From the NCBI GenBank assembly GCA_900469615.1, contig UBYA01000011.1, positions 806,001 through 870,000 on the forward strand: a DNA stretch of 64,000 bases, written 5' to 3'. The position numbers were made by a program, and so were the translations under genes. Under the pieces are notes generated by a model. That model had not been told where the DNA came from. It was given only the letters and a program-made list of their open reading frames with translations, and made no database searches. This DNA is from Hyphomicrobiales bacterium (lineage in GTDB: Bacteria; Pseudomonadota; Alphaproteobacteria; Rhizobiales; Rhizobiaceae). Shown here piece after piece: positions 7,661 to 17,181 of the stretch. Each line of letters begins with the position of its first letter. The stretch's first letter is position 1.

Positions 7661-10549
7661 TTGGCTCTGCCGTTTATCGGAAGTCTTCTTTCCGTATGTC
7701 TGTTGCGCACGCAGTCGCGGCGCGGTCCGGCCTCGATCGCCGGCACGGTGACGTTTCTGGCGCTGTTGATTTCAGCGAGCTTCTATCCCGCCGTCAAGGA
7801 CGGGGGCGTGATCCGCTACAGCATAGAGTGGCTGCCGCAGCTGGGGCTCGATTTCAGCCTCAGGATGGATGGCTTCGCCTGGCTGTTTTCGCTCGTCATC
7901 ACAGCCATCGGCTTTCTCGTCATCGTCTATGCCCGCTACTATATGTCGGAAGAGGACCCGGTTCCGCGTTTCTTTTCCTTCCTGCTGGCCTTCATGGGAG
8001 CGATGCTCGGCATCGTGCTGTCGGGCAATGTCATCCTGCTCTCGATATTCTGGGAGCTGACGAGCATCTTCTCCTTCCTGCTGATCAGCTATTGGCACAA
8101 TACCGCGGCGGCGCGAGACGGCGCCCGCATGGCGCTGACAATCACGGGGATCGGCGGATTCTGCCTGCTGATCGGATTGATCCTGCTCGGCCATATCGTC
8201 GGCAGCTACGATCTGGACAAGATCCTGGCCTCGGGCGACGTCATCCGCAACCATCCGCTGTATTTGCCGGCTTTGGTGCTGATCCTGCTGGGAGCGCTGA
8301 CGAAGAGTGCGCAATTTCCCTTCCATTTCTGGCTTCCGAATGCCATGGCGGCGCCGACGCCGGTTTCCGCCTATCTGCATTCCGCGACGCTGGTAAAGGC
8401 GGGCGTCTTTCTGCTGGCGCGCTTCTGGCCGGTTCTCGCCGGCACCAACGAGTGGTTCTATATCGTCGGCGCGGCGGGGATTATCACGCTGCTGCTCGGC
8501 GCCTATTTCGCGATGTTCCAGCAGGACCTGAAGGGCCTGCTCGCTTATTCGACCATCAGCCATCTCGGTCTCATCACCACCTTGCTCAGCCTCGGCAGTC
8601 CGCTGGCCACGGTCGCCGCCATCTTCCACATGCTGAATCATGCGACTTTCAAGGCGTCGCTGTTCATGGCGGCCGGCATCATCGACCACGAGACAGGCAC
8701 CCGCGACATGCGCCGCCTGAGCGGCCTTTTCCGCTATATGCCCTTCACCGGCTCGCTTGCGATCGTCGCGAGCGCCGCCATGGCCGGCGTTCCGCTGCTC
8801 AACGGCTTCCTGTCGAAGGAGATGTTCTTCGCCGAGGCCATCGAGACTCATGCCGATTCCATTCTGGATCGCATGCTTCCCTATGTGGCGACGCTGGCGA
8901 GCGCCTTCAGCGTCGCCTATTCCCTGCGCTTCATCCAGACGGTCTTCTTCGGGCCGGCTCCGACGGACCTGCCGATCGCCAAGCCGCACGAGCCGCCGCG
9001 CTGGATGCGTTTCCCGATCGAATTTCTGGTCGTGGTGTGCCTCGTCGTCGGCATCGTTCCGGCTCTTTCGATCGCACCCTTCCTGCAGGCAGCCGTCGTC
9101 AGCGTTCTGCATGCCGATACGCCGCAATACAGCCTCTCGCTTTGGCACGGCTTCAATCTGCCGCTCGTCATGAGCATCATCGCACTGGTCGGCGGAACGG
9201 TTTTCTACTTTGCTTTCAAGGACTATCTGGGCCAATGCGAAGATGGCCCGCCCATTTTCCGCCGCCTGAAGGGGCAGCGTATTTTCGAGCGGGTGCTGGT
9301 GGAGGTCTCCTGGCATTGGGCGAGAACCGCGGAAAAGCGGATCGGTACGCGCAAGCTGCAGCCGCAGCTTCGCTGGGTTGTCGTGACCGGCTTTGCCGCC
9401 GGCCTGCTGCCGCTCTATCTGGCCGGCTTCGAAGCGCCGCATTTTGCCTTTTCAGGCGCAGATCCCGTCTTCGCGGCGATCTGGGCGATCGGCATCTGCC
9501 TGGCGATCGGCACCGCCTTCTTTGCCAAATACCACCGGCTCGCGGCGCTGGTGATGCTTGGCGGGGTCGGGCTCATCGTCTGCATGACGTTCATCTGGCT
9601 CTCCGCACCCGATCTTGCCATCACCCAGCTTCTCGTGGAGATCGTCACGACGGTTCTCATTCTGCTCGGATTGCGCTGGCTGCCCAAGCGAAACGCGGGG
9701 ATCGACGATACGGTCGACCTGCGCGCCCGCTTTCGCCGCTTTCGCGATCTTGCGCTCGCCGTCGTCTGTGGCGTCGGCATGATGTTTATCTCCTATGCCG
9801 TCATGACCATGCCGGTGCCGGATGCCATTGCGAATTACTTCCTTGAGAACGCCTATTCGAAAGGTGGCGGCCGCAACGTCGTCAACGTGATCCTGGTCGA
9901 TTTCCGCGGCTTCGACACCCTGGGCGAAATCGCCGTTCTCGGCGTCGTCGCATTGACGGTCTATGCGCTGCTGCGTCGTTTCCGGCCCGCGCCGGACAGC
10001 ATGGAGATGCCGGAGCAGCAGCAGATCCAGAACCGCTTCGACGAGGAACGGCCGGAGCGTTCGGCCGGCGACACGGTGCGCGACTACCTGCTGGTGCCCT
10101 CGGTGATCATGCAGTGGATGTTCCCGTTCGTGATCGCGCTTTCGGTCTATATCTTCATGCGCGGGCACGATGCTCCGGGCGGCGGCTTCTCCGCCGGGTT
10201 GACGCTCTCGATCGGCTTCCTGCTGCAATATCTGGCCGGCGGTACGCGCTGGGCGGAGGATCGCATCCGTATCCTGCCGCTGCGCTGGATGGGAGCCGGG
10301 CTTCTCGTTGCAACGGCAACCGGCATCGGCGCCTGGTTCTTCGGCTATCCCTTCCTGACGTCGCATTTCCAGTATCTGGACGTGCCGTTGATCGGCAAGG
10401 TGCCGGCCGCCAGCGCGCTGCTCTTCGATCTCGGCGTCTTCCTGCTCGTGGTCGGCTCCACGGTCCTGATCCTCGTCGCCCTCGCGCACCAGTCGATCCG
10501 CATCAACCGCCTGCGCGCGCTCGAAGCGGACAAGGCAAAGGGGGATTGA
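7661..10549 (+). CDS. mrpA: Na+/H+ antiporter subunit A/B fusion (MrpA-MrpB)
   Basis: A polytopic membrane protein of 962 residues. Residues 1-500 are the NuoL-like proton-channel module (ELTSIFSFLLISYWHNT, then LTKSAQFPFHFWLPNAMAAPTPVSAYLHSAT around residue 215, with the conserved helix-7 Lys). A MrpA-specific segment follows, and from about 810 on there is a MrpB domain (GHDAPGGGFSAGLTLSIGF). Fusion of A and B is usual for the PhaAB form in rhizobia. The complex exchanges Na+ or K+ for protons and supports pH and alkali tolerance. TTG at 7661 is the only conventional start found in frame. The coding-like frame continues upstream (EPVFILALLALPF) without ATG, so the true start is uncertain. 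It is the first gene of a six-gene operon. Confidence 0.92.
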   Translation: MALPFIGSLLSVCLLRTQSRRGPASIAGTVTFLALLISASFYPAVKDGGVIRYSIEWLPQLGLDFSLRMDGFAWLFSLVITAIGFLVIVYARYYMSEEDPVPRFFSFLLAFMGAMLGIVLSGNVILLSIFWELTSIFSFLLISYWHNTAAARDGARMALTITGIGGFCLLIGLILLGHIVGSYDLDKILASGDVIRNHPLYLPALVLILLGALTKSAQFPFHFWLPNAMAAPTPVSAYLHSATLVKAGVFLLARFWPVLAGTNEWFYIVGAAGIITLLLGAYFAMFQQDLKGLLAYSTISHLGLITTLLSLGSPLATVAAIFHMLNHATFKASLFMAAGIIDHETGTRDMRRLSGLFRYMPFTGSLAIVASAAMAGVPLLNGFLSKEMFFAEAIETHADSILDRMLPYVATLASAFSVAYSLRFIQTVFFGPAPTDLPIAKPHEPPRWMRFPIEFLVVVCLVVGIVPALSIAPFLQAAVVSVLHADTPQYSLSLWHGFNLPLVMSIIALVGGTVFYFAFKDYLGQCEDGPPIFRRLKGQRIFERVLVEVSWHWARTAEKRIGTRKLQPQLRWVVVTGFAAGLLPLYLAGFEAPHFAFSGADPVFAAIWAIGICLAIGTAFFAKYHRLAALVMLGGVGLIVCMTFIWLSAPDLAITQLLVEIVTTVLILLGLRWLPKRNAGIDDTVDLRARFRRFRDLALAVVCGVGMMFISYAVMTMPVPDAIANYFLENAYSKGGGRNVVNVILVDFRGFDTLGEIAVLGVVALTVYALLRRFRPAPDSMEMPEQQQIQNRFDEERPERSAGDTVRDYLLVPSVIMQWMFPFVIALSVYIFMRGHDAPGGGFSAGLTLSIGFLLQYLAGGTRWAEDRIRILPLRWMGAGLLVATATGIGAWFFGYPFLTSHFQYLDVPLIGKVPAASALLFDLGVFLLVVGSTVLILVALAHQSIRINRLRALEADKAKGD

Positions 10550-10887
10550 TGGAACTCATCTTGTCCATTGCGATCGGTGTGATGACGGCTTGTGGTGTCT
10601 GGCTGATCCTGCGGCCGCGCACGTATCAGGTCATCATCGGGCTATCGCTTCTGTCCTATGCGGTCAATCTCTTCATCTTCGGAGTGGGCGGCGTGAAGAC
10701 GAACGTGCCGCCGCTGCTTGGTGACGGCACCGCGACGCGCGCGCTGGCAGATCCCGTGCCGCAGGCCCTGGTGTTGACGGCGATCGTCATCGGCTTTGCG
10801 ACCACCGCCCTGTTCCTGGTCGTTCTGCTGGCCTCGCGCGGCTTGACCGGCACGGACCATGTGGATGGAAGGAGCGATCGGAAATGA
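10549..10887 (+). CDS. mrpC: Na+/H+ antiporter subunit C
   Basis: A 112-residue protein with three membrane helices, homologous to NuoK. It has the typical opening with RPRTYQVIIGLSLLSYAVNL and the loop DPVPQALVLTAIVIGFA. It starts inside the mrpA stop (TGATG, one base shared), so translation is coupled. Confidence 0.93.
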   Translation: MELILSIAIGVMTACGVWLILRPRTYQVIIGLSLLSYAVNLFIFGVGGVKTNVPPLLGDGTATRALADPVPQALVLTAIVIGFATTALFLVVLLASRGLTGTDHVDGRSDRK

Positions 10888-12503
10888 CGGGCTGGTCGCA
10901 TCATCTCATCATCGCGCCGATCCTCGTTCCGCTGGTCGCGGCCGCGTTGCTTCTGTTCATCGACGAGCGCTCGCGAACGTTGAAGGCGCTCGTGAGCCTG
11001 GCCGCCACGCTCCTGCTGGTGGTCATCGCGCTCGCACTCTTCCGCACGGAAGGCGCATCGGCCGGGCAGGAGCGCGCCTATCTGCTCGGAAACTGGAGCG
11101 CGCCCTTCGGCATCGTGCTCGTGCTCGACGGGCTTTCGGCGCTCATGCTGCTGCTGACATCCATCGTCGCCGCCGCCGCGCTGATATTCTCGCTGGCGCG
11201 CTGGCACGCGGTCGGCGCGCATTTTCATACCATGTTCCAGCTGCTGCTGATGGGGGTCAACGGCGCGTTCCTGACCGGCGACCTCTTCAACCTCTTCGTC
11301 TTCTTCGAGGTCATGCTGGCGGCGTCCTATGGCCTGCTCCTGCACGGCTCCGGGCCGCTCAGGGTCAAGGCGGGCATGCACTATATTGCGGTCAACCTTG
11401 CGGCGGCACTGCTCTTTCTTATCGGCGTCAGCCTGATCTATGGCACTGCTGGGACGCTGAACATGGCGGATCTCGCCGTGCGTATCCCGGAAATGTCTGC
11501 CGATCGCCGCATGCTCATGCAGGCCGGCGCCGGCGTGCTCGGCATCGCATTTCTCATCAAGGCGGGCATGTGGCCACTCTGCTTCTGGCTGCCCACGGCC
11601 TACAGCGCGGCCACGGCGCCGGTCGCGGGCATATTCGCCATTCTGAGCAAGCTTGGCATTTACGTCATCCTGCGGCTGACGATGCTGCTGTTCAGTACCG
11701 GTCCTTCCGCGGGATTCGGCGCGACCGTGCTTCTCTATGGGGGCATGGCGACGCTGATCTTCGGCACCGTCGGCGTACTGGCGTCGCAGGCGCTCGGCCG
11801 CCTGGCCGGCTTTTCGGTGCTTGTCTCGTCCGGGACGCTGCTGATGGTGATCGGTATCAACGACGGTTCCATCTCCTCCGGCGCGTTGATGTACCTCGTC
11901 AGCTCGACGCTGACGATCAGCGCCTTCTTCATGCTGATCGAGCTGGTGGAGCGCGGACAGGATGCGGGCGCCAGCGTTCTCGCCGTTACGATGGAGGCAT
12001 ACGGGGACGCCGAGGAGAAGGAGCCGGCGGAGGGCGATGGCGTCGCCATGCCGGGCACCATGGCGATACTCGGCATCTGCTTTGCCGCCTGCGGCATCCT
12101 GCTTGCCGGACTGCCGCCTCTCTCGGGCTTCGTGGCCAAGTTTGCCATGCTCTCGGCCATGATGGGAACCGGTGCGATCGGCATTCCGCCGAGCGCTGCC
12201 GTCTGGACCCTGATCCTGCTGGTCATTCTTTCGGGCATCGCCGCGCTGATCGCCATGACGCGCGCCGGCATAAGGACATTCTGGAGTTCGCTAGAGGGCA
12301 CGATTCCGCGCGTGCTCGTCATCGAGATACTGCCGGTCATGGGCCTGCTCGCATTGACGCTGGCGCTGACCATCTGGGCAGGTCCGGTCATGGTTTACAT
12401 GGATGCGACCATCCGCACGCTCAGCGATCCCGGCGTTTACGTCGATGCGGTTCGCAATGCGGCGGTGGCGCCGGCTGACGCAAGCAAAGCGGGGGGGCTG
12501 TGA
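10884..12503 (+). CDS. mrpD: Na+/H+ antiporter subunit D
   Basis: A 539-residue NuoM/N-like proton-translocating subunit with about 14 helices, including FLIKAGMWPLCFWLPTAYSA with the key helix-7 Lys and the GLPPLSGFVAKF loop near residue 412. It overlaps mrpC by 4 bases (ATGA). Residues 370-395 form a charged loop (EEKEPAEGDGV) between helices. Confidence 0.94.
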   Translation: MTGWSHHLIIAPILVPLVAAALLLFIDERSRTLKALVSLAATLLLVVIALALFRTEGASAGQERAYLLGNWSAPFGIVLVLDGLSALMLLLTSIVAAAALIFSLARWHAVGAHFHTMFQLLLMGVNGAFLTGDLFNLFVFFEVMLAASYGLLLHGSGPLRVKAGMHYIAVNLAAALLFLIGVSLIYGTAGTLNMADLAVRIPEMSADRRMLMQAGAGVLGIAFLIKAGMWPLCFWLPTAYSAATAPVAGIFAILSKLGIYVILRLTMLLFSTGPSAGFGATVLLYGGMATLIFGTVGVLASQALGRLAGFSVLVSSGTLLMVIGINDGSISSGALMYLVSSTLTISAFFMLIELVERGQDAGASVLAVTMEAYGDAEEKEPAEGDGVAMPGTMAILGICFAACGILLAGLPPLSGFVAKFAMLSAMMGTGAIGIPPSAAVWTLILLVILSGIAALIAMTRAGIRTFWSSLEGTIPRVLVIEILPVMGLLALTLALTIWAGPVMVYMDATIRTLSDPGVYVDAVRNAAVAPADASKAGGL

Positions 12504-12979
12504 TGCTGCCTTATCCGCTTTTGGCGTTAAGCTTGATCCTGATGTGGCTGCTGCTGAACGGCTTCACGCTCGGCCAGCTTGTGCTTGGCATCATTGTCGC
12601 CGTCTTCGCTTCGTGGGGCATGGCGTCGCTGCGGCCGGAAAAGCCGCGGCTGCGAAAATGGTATCTGCTGCCCAAGCTCTTTTTCCGCGTCGTTTTCGAC
12701 GTTCTGAGATCGAACGTGCATGTGGCCTGGATCATTCTGAGAGGGCAGTCACGCACGGCAACGCCGGGTTTCGTCGTCCTTGAGCTGAGGGTGCGGGATC
12801 AGATCTCGCTCGCGCTGCTGGCCGTTATCCTGACCAGCACGCCTGGCTCCGCCTGGCTGGAATATGATTCCAACGACAATACGGTGCTGCTGCATGTCCT
12901 CGACCTCGAGAACGAGGCGCAATGGCGTGATACCGTTGCCAATCGGTATGAAAACTTGCTGATGGAGATATTCGCATGA
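12500..12979 (+). CDS. mrpE: Na+/H+ antiporter subunit E
   Basis: A 159-residue protein counting from GTG at 12500, or 158 from the ATG at 12503. Two N-terminal helices are followed by a soluble part with the MrpE signature TPGSAWLEYDSNDNTVLLHVLD. It overlaps mrpD and mrpF by 4 bases at each end. The role of E is in assembly and membrane insertion of the complex. Confidence 0.92.
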   Translation: MMLPYPLLALSLILMWLLLNGFTLGQLVLGIIVAVFASWGMASLRPEKPRLRKWYLLPKLFFRVVFDVLRSNVHVAWIILRGQSRTATPGFVVLELRVRDQISLALLAVILTSTPGSAWLEYDSNDNTVLLHVLDLENEAQWRDTVANRYENLLMEIFA

Positions 12980-13257
12980 GCGCCACGATCATCCAGATAT
13001 CCGTTGCGGCCGCGCAGCTGATGATCGTGGCTGCGATGGCGATCGCTTCGATCCGCATGTTTCGGGGGCCGCGTGCGCAGGATCGCATCATCGCGCTCGA
13101 CACGCTCTACGTGAACGCCATGCTGCTGCTGCTGACCTTCGGTATCGGCACCGGGCGCGTCGTCTATTTCGAGGCGGCGCTCGTCATCGGCATGCTCGGC
13201 TTTGTCGCAACCGTCGCGCTGGCGAAATTCCTGATGCGCGGGGAGGTGATCGAATGA
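12976..13257 (+). CDS. mrpF: Na+/H+ antiporter subunit F
   Basis: A 93-residue protein with three helices and the conserved RGPRAQDRIIALDTLYVNAM block. It overlaps its neighbours by 4 bases on each side, which fits a tightly coupled operon. Confidence 0.93.
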   Translation: MSATIIQISVAAAQLMIVAAMAIASIRMFRGPRAQDRIIALDTLYVNAMLLLLTFGIGTGRVVYFEAALVIGMLGFVATVALAKFLMRGEVIE

Positions 13258-13637
13258 GTACGCCATTTGACAGCATACCTCTATGGGCCGCCATCCCCGT
13301 CGGCGGACTGCTCGTCGTCGGTGCCTTCCTCACCCTGATCGGCGCCGTCGGCTTCCTGAGGCTCGGTACATTCTACGAGCGCATCCACGCGCCGACATTG
13401 GGCACGAGCGGCGGCATCGGCGCGATCATGATCGCCTCGATGATCTTCTTCTCGGCATCGACGCGGTCGCTGGTCGTCCACGAACTCCTGATCGGCATTT
13501 TCGTGACGGTGACGACGCCGGTCACTTTCATGCTGCTTGCCCGTGCGGCGCTGCATCGCGATCGCGCCGAACAGAACGGCAATGTTCCGCCCAAGCAACC
13601 GCCTGAGGAAACGCCGGCCGAAGGGCGTTCGCCGTAG
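13254..13637 (+). CDS. mrpG: Na+/H+ antiporter subunit G
   Basis: The last gene of the antiporter operon encodes 127 residues with three helices and the MrpG motif GFLRLGTFYERIHAPTLGTS. A polar tail of about 25 residues follows. It ends only 24 bases from the convergent LuxR-type gene. Confidence 0.93.
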   Translation: MSTPFDSIPLWAAIPVGGLLVVGAFLTLIGAVGFLRLGTFYERIHAPTLGTSGGIGAIMIASMIFFSASTRSLVVHELLIGIFVTVTTPVTFMLLARAALHRDRAEQNGNVPPKQPPEETPAEGRSP

Positions 13638-13661
13638 CCGTCCTGTCCGCGTTTCGAAGTT

Positions 13662-16016
13662 TCAGAGCCAACCGAGCGCCGTTGCCGCCCGGATCGCTTC
13701 AGCCCGGCGATGGCAGCCCAGCTTCCGGAACAGATTCCCGAGATGAAATTTTACGGTCACTTCGGAAACGTTAAGGGTGAGGGCGATGCGCTTGTTCGAC
13801 ATGCCGCTGGCAATCAGCTGAACCATCTGCACCTCGCGCTGCGACAGGCCGCCCTGCAATGCCTTCGCCTGCGGCGAGTTCACCGAGGCGGCAAAGAGCG
13901 AAAGAGCGGAACGGACATCCGAGGAGGTTTCGATGAAGCTGCGGATGCGCTGGTTCTTGAGAAGCGGCGAGAAAAAGATCCTCTCCTCGGAGAGCACGCC
14001 ATTGCAGCCGAGGCGCGTGGCGCCCTCGAGCGCCGATAACAGATGCGTCCGTGTCGCGGCATTGTCGCGGCGCTGATAGGCGGCATAGCTCTGCCACAGC
14101 TGCAGCGCGACCTTCTCGCGGTTGGTGACTTTCGGGTTGGCGATGAGCGCATCGATCTGGCGCGAGAGGTAGGGACGCGGCGTCGAAAGACGCACGGAGT
14201 CGCGCAGCCACGCCATGGCGTAGGATATTTCATCCCTCCTGGTCAGGCGCGTCAGCTCCTCGTCGGCGCTTTCGACCCAGTTGCGGCCGATGCGCATGCG
14301 GACCGCGGAAAGCGTGGCTGCCGCATCGCTCCAGCGATTGGCGTTCTGGTAGGCGATGGCCGTGCGGATTTCCATCATGGCGTGAAACTGCAGGCCCTCC
14401 GACAGGTGGATCCAGAGCCCGTCGAGAAAGCCCGGCCTGATCACCATCGGAAAGTGGTCCGCCAGCACCTGCGACGCATAATGAAGGGCGAACTGCATCA
14501 GGCTCGGCCAGATTTCGGCGGCGGCGAAACTATCGAATTCGCCTTGAACGAATTGCAGCAAATTGCGGGGTTGGCCGGCCTCATAGGCAAGGCAGGCTTC
14601 CGCGAGCCGCAGCATGCGAAATTCCGCCTCCGCCGCGTGCGGCACCTGCTCCAGTTTCTGCCGGGCCTCCTGCGCCGCGCGGCGGGCAAAGAGCGCGTCG
14701 CCGCTCATCAGGCGCAGCACGGTCTGATGCAGGTGGATGAAAAACTCCAGCAGCGGCTGGCCGCCCATATGGCCGAGATAGATCAGGGCCCGGGCAGCGG
14801 CGGCTTCCGCCTCGCGGAAATTGCGGCGGCGAATCTCGAATTCCAGCAGCGCATTGTAATAGGCGGCCCATTTGCCGTGGTCGCCCATCGGATAATCCGC
14901 CATGAATTCGCCCAAGCGCGTGATCATGGCGTCGGTCGGCACCAGGTCCTCGGAGATCATCAGATTGAGCCTGAAGGTTCGGGCCGCAAAGGAAAAGCGC
15001 GATCCGCGCAGCAGCACCTTGAGCGGATCGAGATAGTCCGATCCCAAATGCTTGCCGACAAGATGGCGCACCCGCTGCAGTTCCCCGAGCTTCAGGAGCG
15101 TGCGGGCCAGGGCGAAAAGCACGACTTCGTTGGTTGCGATCATCTCGTGGGAAAACCGCATGATGATATCGCGGAAGGTTTCGAGGCTGTTCCGGTAGAT
15201 CAATTCCAGGCCGCGGGCGCGTTCGAGAATTTGTGCCGCATGGGCCTCGTGTCCATGATCGAGCAGCAGGGACATGGCGGCAAGCGCCCGCCCCGCCCGC
15301 TCGAAGGCGGCGGCGACCTCGATCACCGCGACGGTCGTCTCGAAGCTCGCCAGACGTTCGCGCACGGCGACGGCCAGAAGCGTCAGAAGCTGCGGATGTT
15401 CATCGGGAGACCTGGCGAGCAGGGGCGGCAATAATCCTGTCCACTCCGCCGCCGAGGCCGGGGAAGGCGTCTCAAGCCAGATCGACAGGGACGCCGTCTT
15501 CCCCGGAGAAAGGTGCCCCAGAAAATTTTCGCGCAGATAGTCGATGCACAGCCGCGGGTCCTGCAGATGCGTCAACGACAGGAACGCGGGCCAGCCGGCG
15601 AGTTCCTTCATGAAACAACCGGCCTCATCGGCGGGCAGGTCGTGCAGCTCCTCCGGGGAAAACGTCAGATCTTCGGCGCCGAGCGTGGCGGAGCCTCGAT
15701 GAAGGATGAGCCGCGCCAGCCCGCTGATGCGCTGATCGGGGCGACAGGCGATGACCAGAACGTCGATGGTTTCGACCAGCTGGGCGGAAAGGCGCGCCGA
15801 GCGCGCCGAAACCGGCACATCCCAGAAAAGCCATCCGTCCTCGACGTCGCTCATGCGCGGCTGCTGCAGGCCGCAGACCTGTCTGCCCATCGTCTTGGCG
15901 GCCATCGACAGGACTGTGGTTTTCCCCGCGCCGGCCGGCGCGCGCAGGAAGATCACGCCGGCTCGTTCAGCAGCGATGCGGCGGCAAAGGCGGGGGCGGG
16001 GTATCAGGCTGTCCAT
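13662..16016 (-). CDS. MalT-like LuxR family transcriptional activator
   Basis: A 784-residue protein. It has a P-loop near the N-terminus (APAGAGKTT, residues 26-34), a long middle part of helical repeats like the MalT/TPR region, and a C-terminal LuxR helix-turn-helix (LSQREVQMVQLIASGMSNKR, about 720-784). This is the signature of STAND-class, ligand-responsive activators. MDSLIPRPRL at 16016 is the natural start, since family members begin with a (T)K(L/I)xPPRL-like stretch; the open frame upstream overlaps the ABC promoter. It is divergent from the peptide ABC/HyuA operon and is its likely activator. Confidence 0.88.
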   Translation of the reverse strand: MDSLIPRPRLCRRIAAERAGVIFLRAPAGAGKTTVLSMAAKTMGRQVCGLQQPRMSDVEDGWLFWDVPVSARSARLSAQLVETIDVLVIACRPDQRISGLARLILHRGSATLGAEDLTFSPEELHDLPADEAGCFMKELAGWPAFLSLTHLQDPRLCIDYLRENFLGHLSPGKTASLSIWLETPSPASAAEWTGLLPPLLARSPDEHPQLLTLLAVAVRERLASFETTVAVIEVAAAFERAGRALAAMSLLLDHGHEAHAAQILERARGLELIYRNSLETFRDIIMRFSHEMIATNEVVLFALARTLLKLGELQRVRHLVGKHLGSDYLDPLKVLLRGSRFSFAARTFRLNLMISEDLVPTDAMITRLGEFMADYPMGDHGKWAAYYNALLEFEIRRRNFREAEAAAARALIYLGHMGGQPLLEFFIHLHQTVLRLMSGDALFARRAAQEARQKLEQVPHAAEAEFRMLRLAEACLAYEAGQPRNLLQFVQGEFDSFAAAEIWPSLMQFALHYASQVLADHFPMVIRPGFLDGLWIHLSEGLQFHAMMEIRTAIAYQNANRWSDAAATLSAVRMRIGRNWVESADEELTRLTRRDEISYAMAWLRDSVRLSTPRPYLSRQIDALIANPKVTNREKVALQLWQSYAAYQRRDNAATRTHLLSALEGATRLGCNGVLSEERIFFSPLLKNQRIRSFIETSSDVRSALSLFAASVNSPQAKALQGGLSQREVQMVQLIASGMSNKRIALTLNVSEVTVKFHLGNLFRKLGCHRRAEAIRAATALGWL

Positions 16017-16048
16017 GCGGCGGTTGTAAGGGCATTTCGAAAAATAAC

Positions 16049-16076
16049 CTATACCATAAGGCAAAAAAACTATACC
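16049..16076 (+). promoter_or_regulatory. CTATACC direct repeats, candidate activator site
   Basis: Two copies of CTATACC start at 16049 and 16070, exactly 21 bases apart (two helical turns), separated by an A-rich run. They lie about 77 bases upstream of the permease start, where an activator would bind. MalT-type proteins are known to bind spaced short direct repeats. The assignment to the adjacent LuxR-type regulator is inference. Confidence 0.45.
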
Positions 16077-16152
16077 TTCGGCCGGTTGCCCGTCTTCCCC
16101 AGATGGGGATTGTTGTCCGTCAGTTAGCTGGCGAACAAGGAACCTCCCATCG

Positions 16153-17181
16153 ATGCAGCAACACCCGTTGGTCGCGATCCTGACGCGGCTCGGTGCTTTC
16201 ATGCTGGTCATGATCGCGCTCTCCATCATGATTTTCGCGTTGGCGCGGGTCGTGCCCGGAGATCCCGCGCGCATGGCCCTCGGCCCGGCAGCGACGCAGG
16301 AGCAGGTCGATGCGCTGCGCGTCCAGATGGGTCTGGATAAGCCGCTTCTGGTGCAATACGTCGATTATGTCGGCAACGCACTGCATGGCGATCTGGGAAT
16401 GTCGCTGGTGTCGCAGCGTCCGGTCACGACCGATCTCGAGCAGACGGTGCCGGCTACCGTGGAGCTCGTGCTCGTCTCCGTGATCTTCATGTTCGTGGTA
16501 GCCGTCCCGCTCGGCGTCATCACCGCGCATTTCAAGGATCGCGCGCTGGATCATATCGGCCGCATCCTGTCGCTGACCGGCGTCACCATTCCGAGCTTCC
16601 TCTTTGCGATCAGCCTGCAGTTGCTTGCGGCCCGTTGTTTGCCGAACTGGCCGATCATCGGCCGCCTCGACCACTCTCTGGGCTTCCAGGCGGGTCCTAC
16701 GGGATTCCTTTTGATCGACGGCCTGCTGGCCGGGCGTCTTGATGTGTTCGTGGACGCTCTCCAGCACCTGCTGCTGCCGGCCTTTGCGCTGGCCATGGCC
16801 GGCATCGGGCAGATTACCCGCATTACCCGCTCTTCCATGCTGGAGAACCAGCGCAAGGACCATGTCCTGACCCTGCAGAGCTTCGGCGTGCCGGAGCGGG
16901 TCATCATCTTCCGCTATCTGCTCAAGCTGTCGTCGATCGCACCGTTGACGATCATGGGCCTCGAATTCGCATCGCTGATCGGCAATGCCTTCGTCATCGA
17001 AATGGTCTTCGCCTGGGGCGGTTTTGCCTCCTACGGTCTGAACGCCATCCTGCAAAAGGATCTCAATGCCGTTACCGCCGTCGTGCTGGTCGCCGGCCTG
17101 TTTTTCATCGTTGCGAATCTGGTCGTGGACGTCCTGATCTCGATCATCGACCCGCGCCTGCGGCGTAAGGAGGCACGCTGA
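16153..17181 (+). CDS. Peptide-type ABC transporter permease (DppB-like)
   Basis: A 342-residue inner-membrane protein with six helices. It has the usual DppB N-terminus (ARVVPGDPARMALGPAATQE) and the EAA-like loop near FGVPERVIIFRYLLKLSS. In this family it pairs with a DppC-like subunit to form the channel for oligopeptides, glutathione, nickel or other solutes. It is the first gene of the operon activated from the region shared with the LuxR-type regulator. Residues about 175-200 form an extended periplasmic loop. Confidence 0.92.
   Translation: MQQHPLVAILTRLGAFMLVMIALSIMIFALARVVPGDPARMALGPAATQEQVDALRVQMGLDKPLLVQYVDYVGNALHGDLGMSLVSQRPVTTDLEQTVPATVELVLVSVIFMFVVAVPLGVITAHFKDRALDHIGRILSLTGVTIPSFLFAISLQLLAARCLPNWPIIGRLDHSLGFQAGPTGFLLIDGLLAGRLDVFVDALQHLLLPAFALAMAGIGQITRITRSSMLENQRKDHVLTLQSFGVPERVIIFRYLLKLSSIAPLTIMGLEFASLIGNAFVIEMVFAWGGFASYGLNAILQKDLNAVTAVVLVAGLFFIVANLVVDVLISIIDPRLRRKEAR

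Noticed and set aside
7772..9442. 556-codon minus-strand frame opposite mrpA.
   Set aside because: It is a shadow of the membrane protein gene, with no ribosome site or motif.
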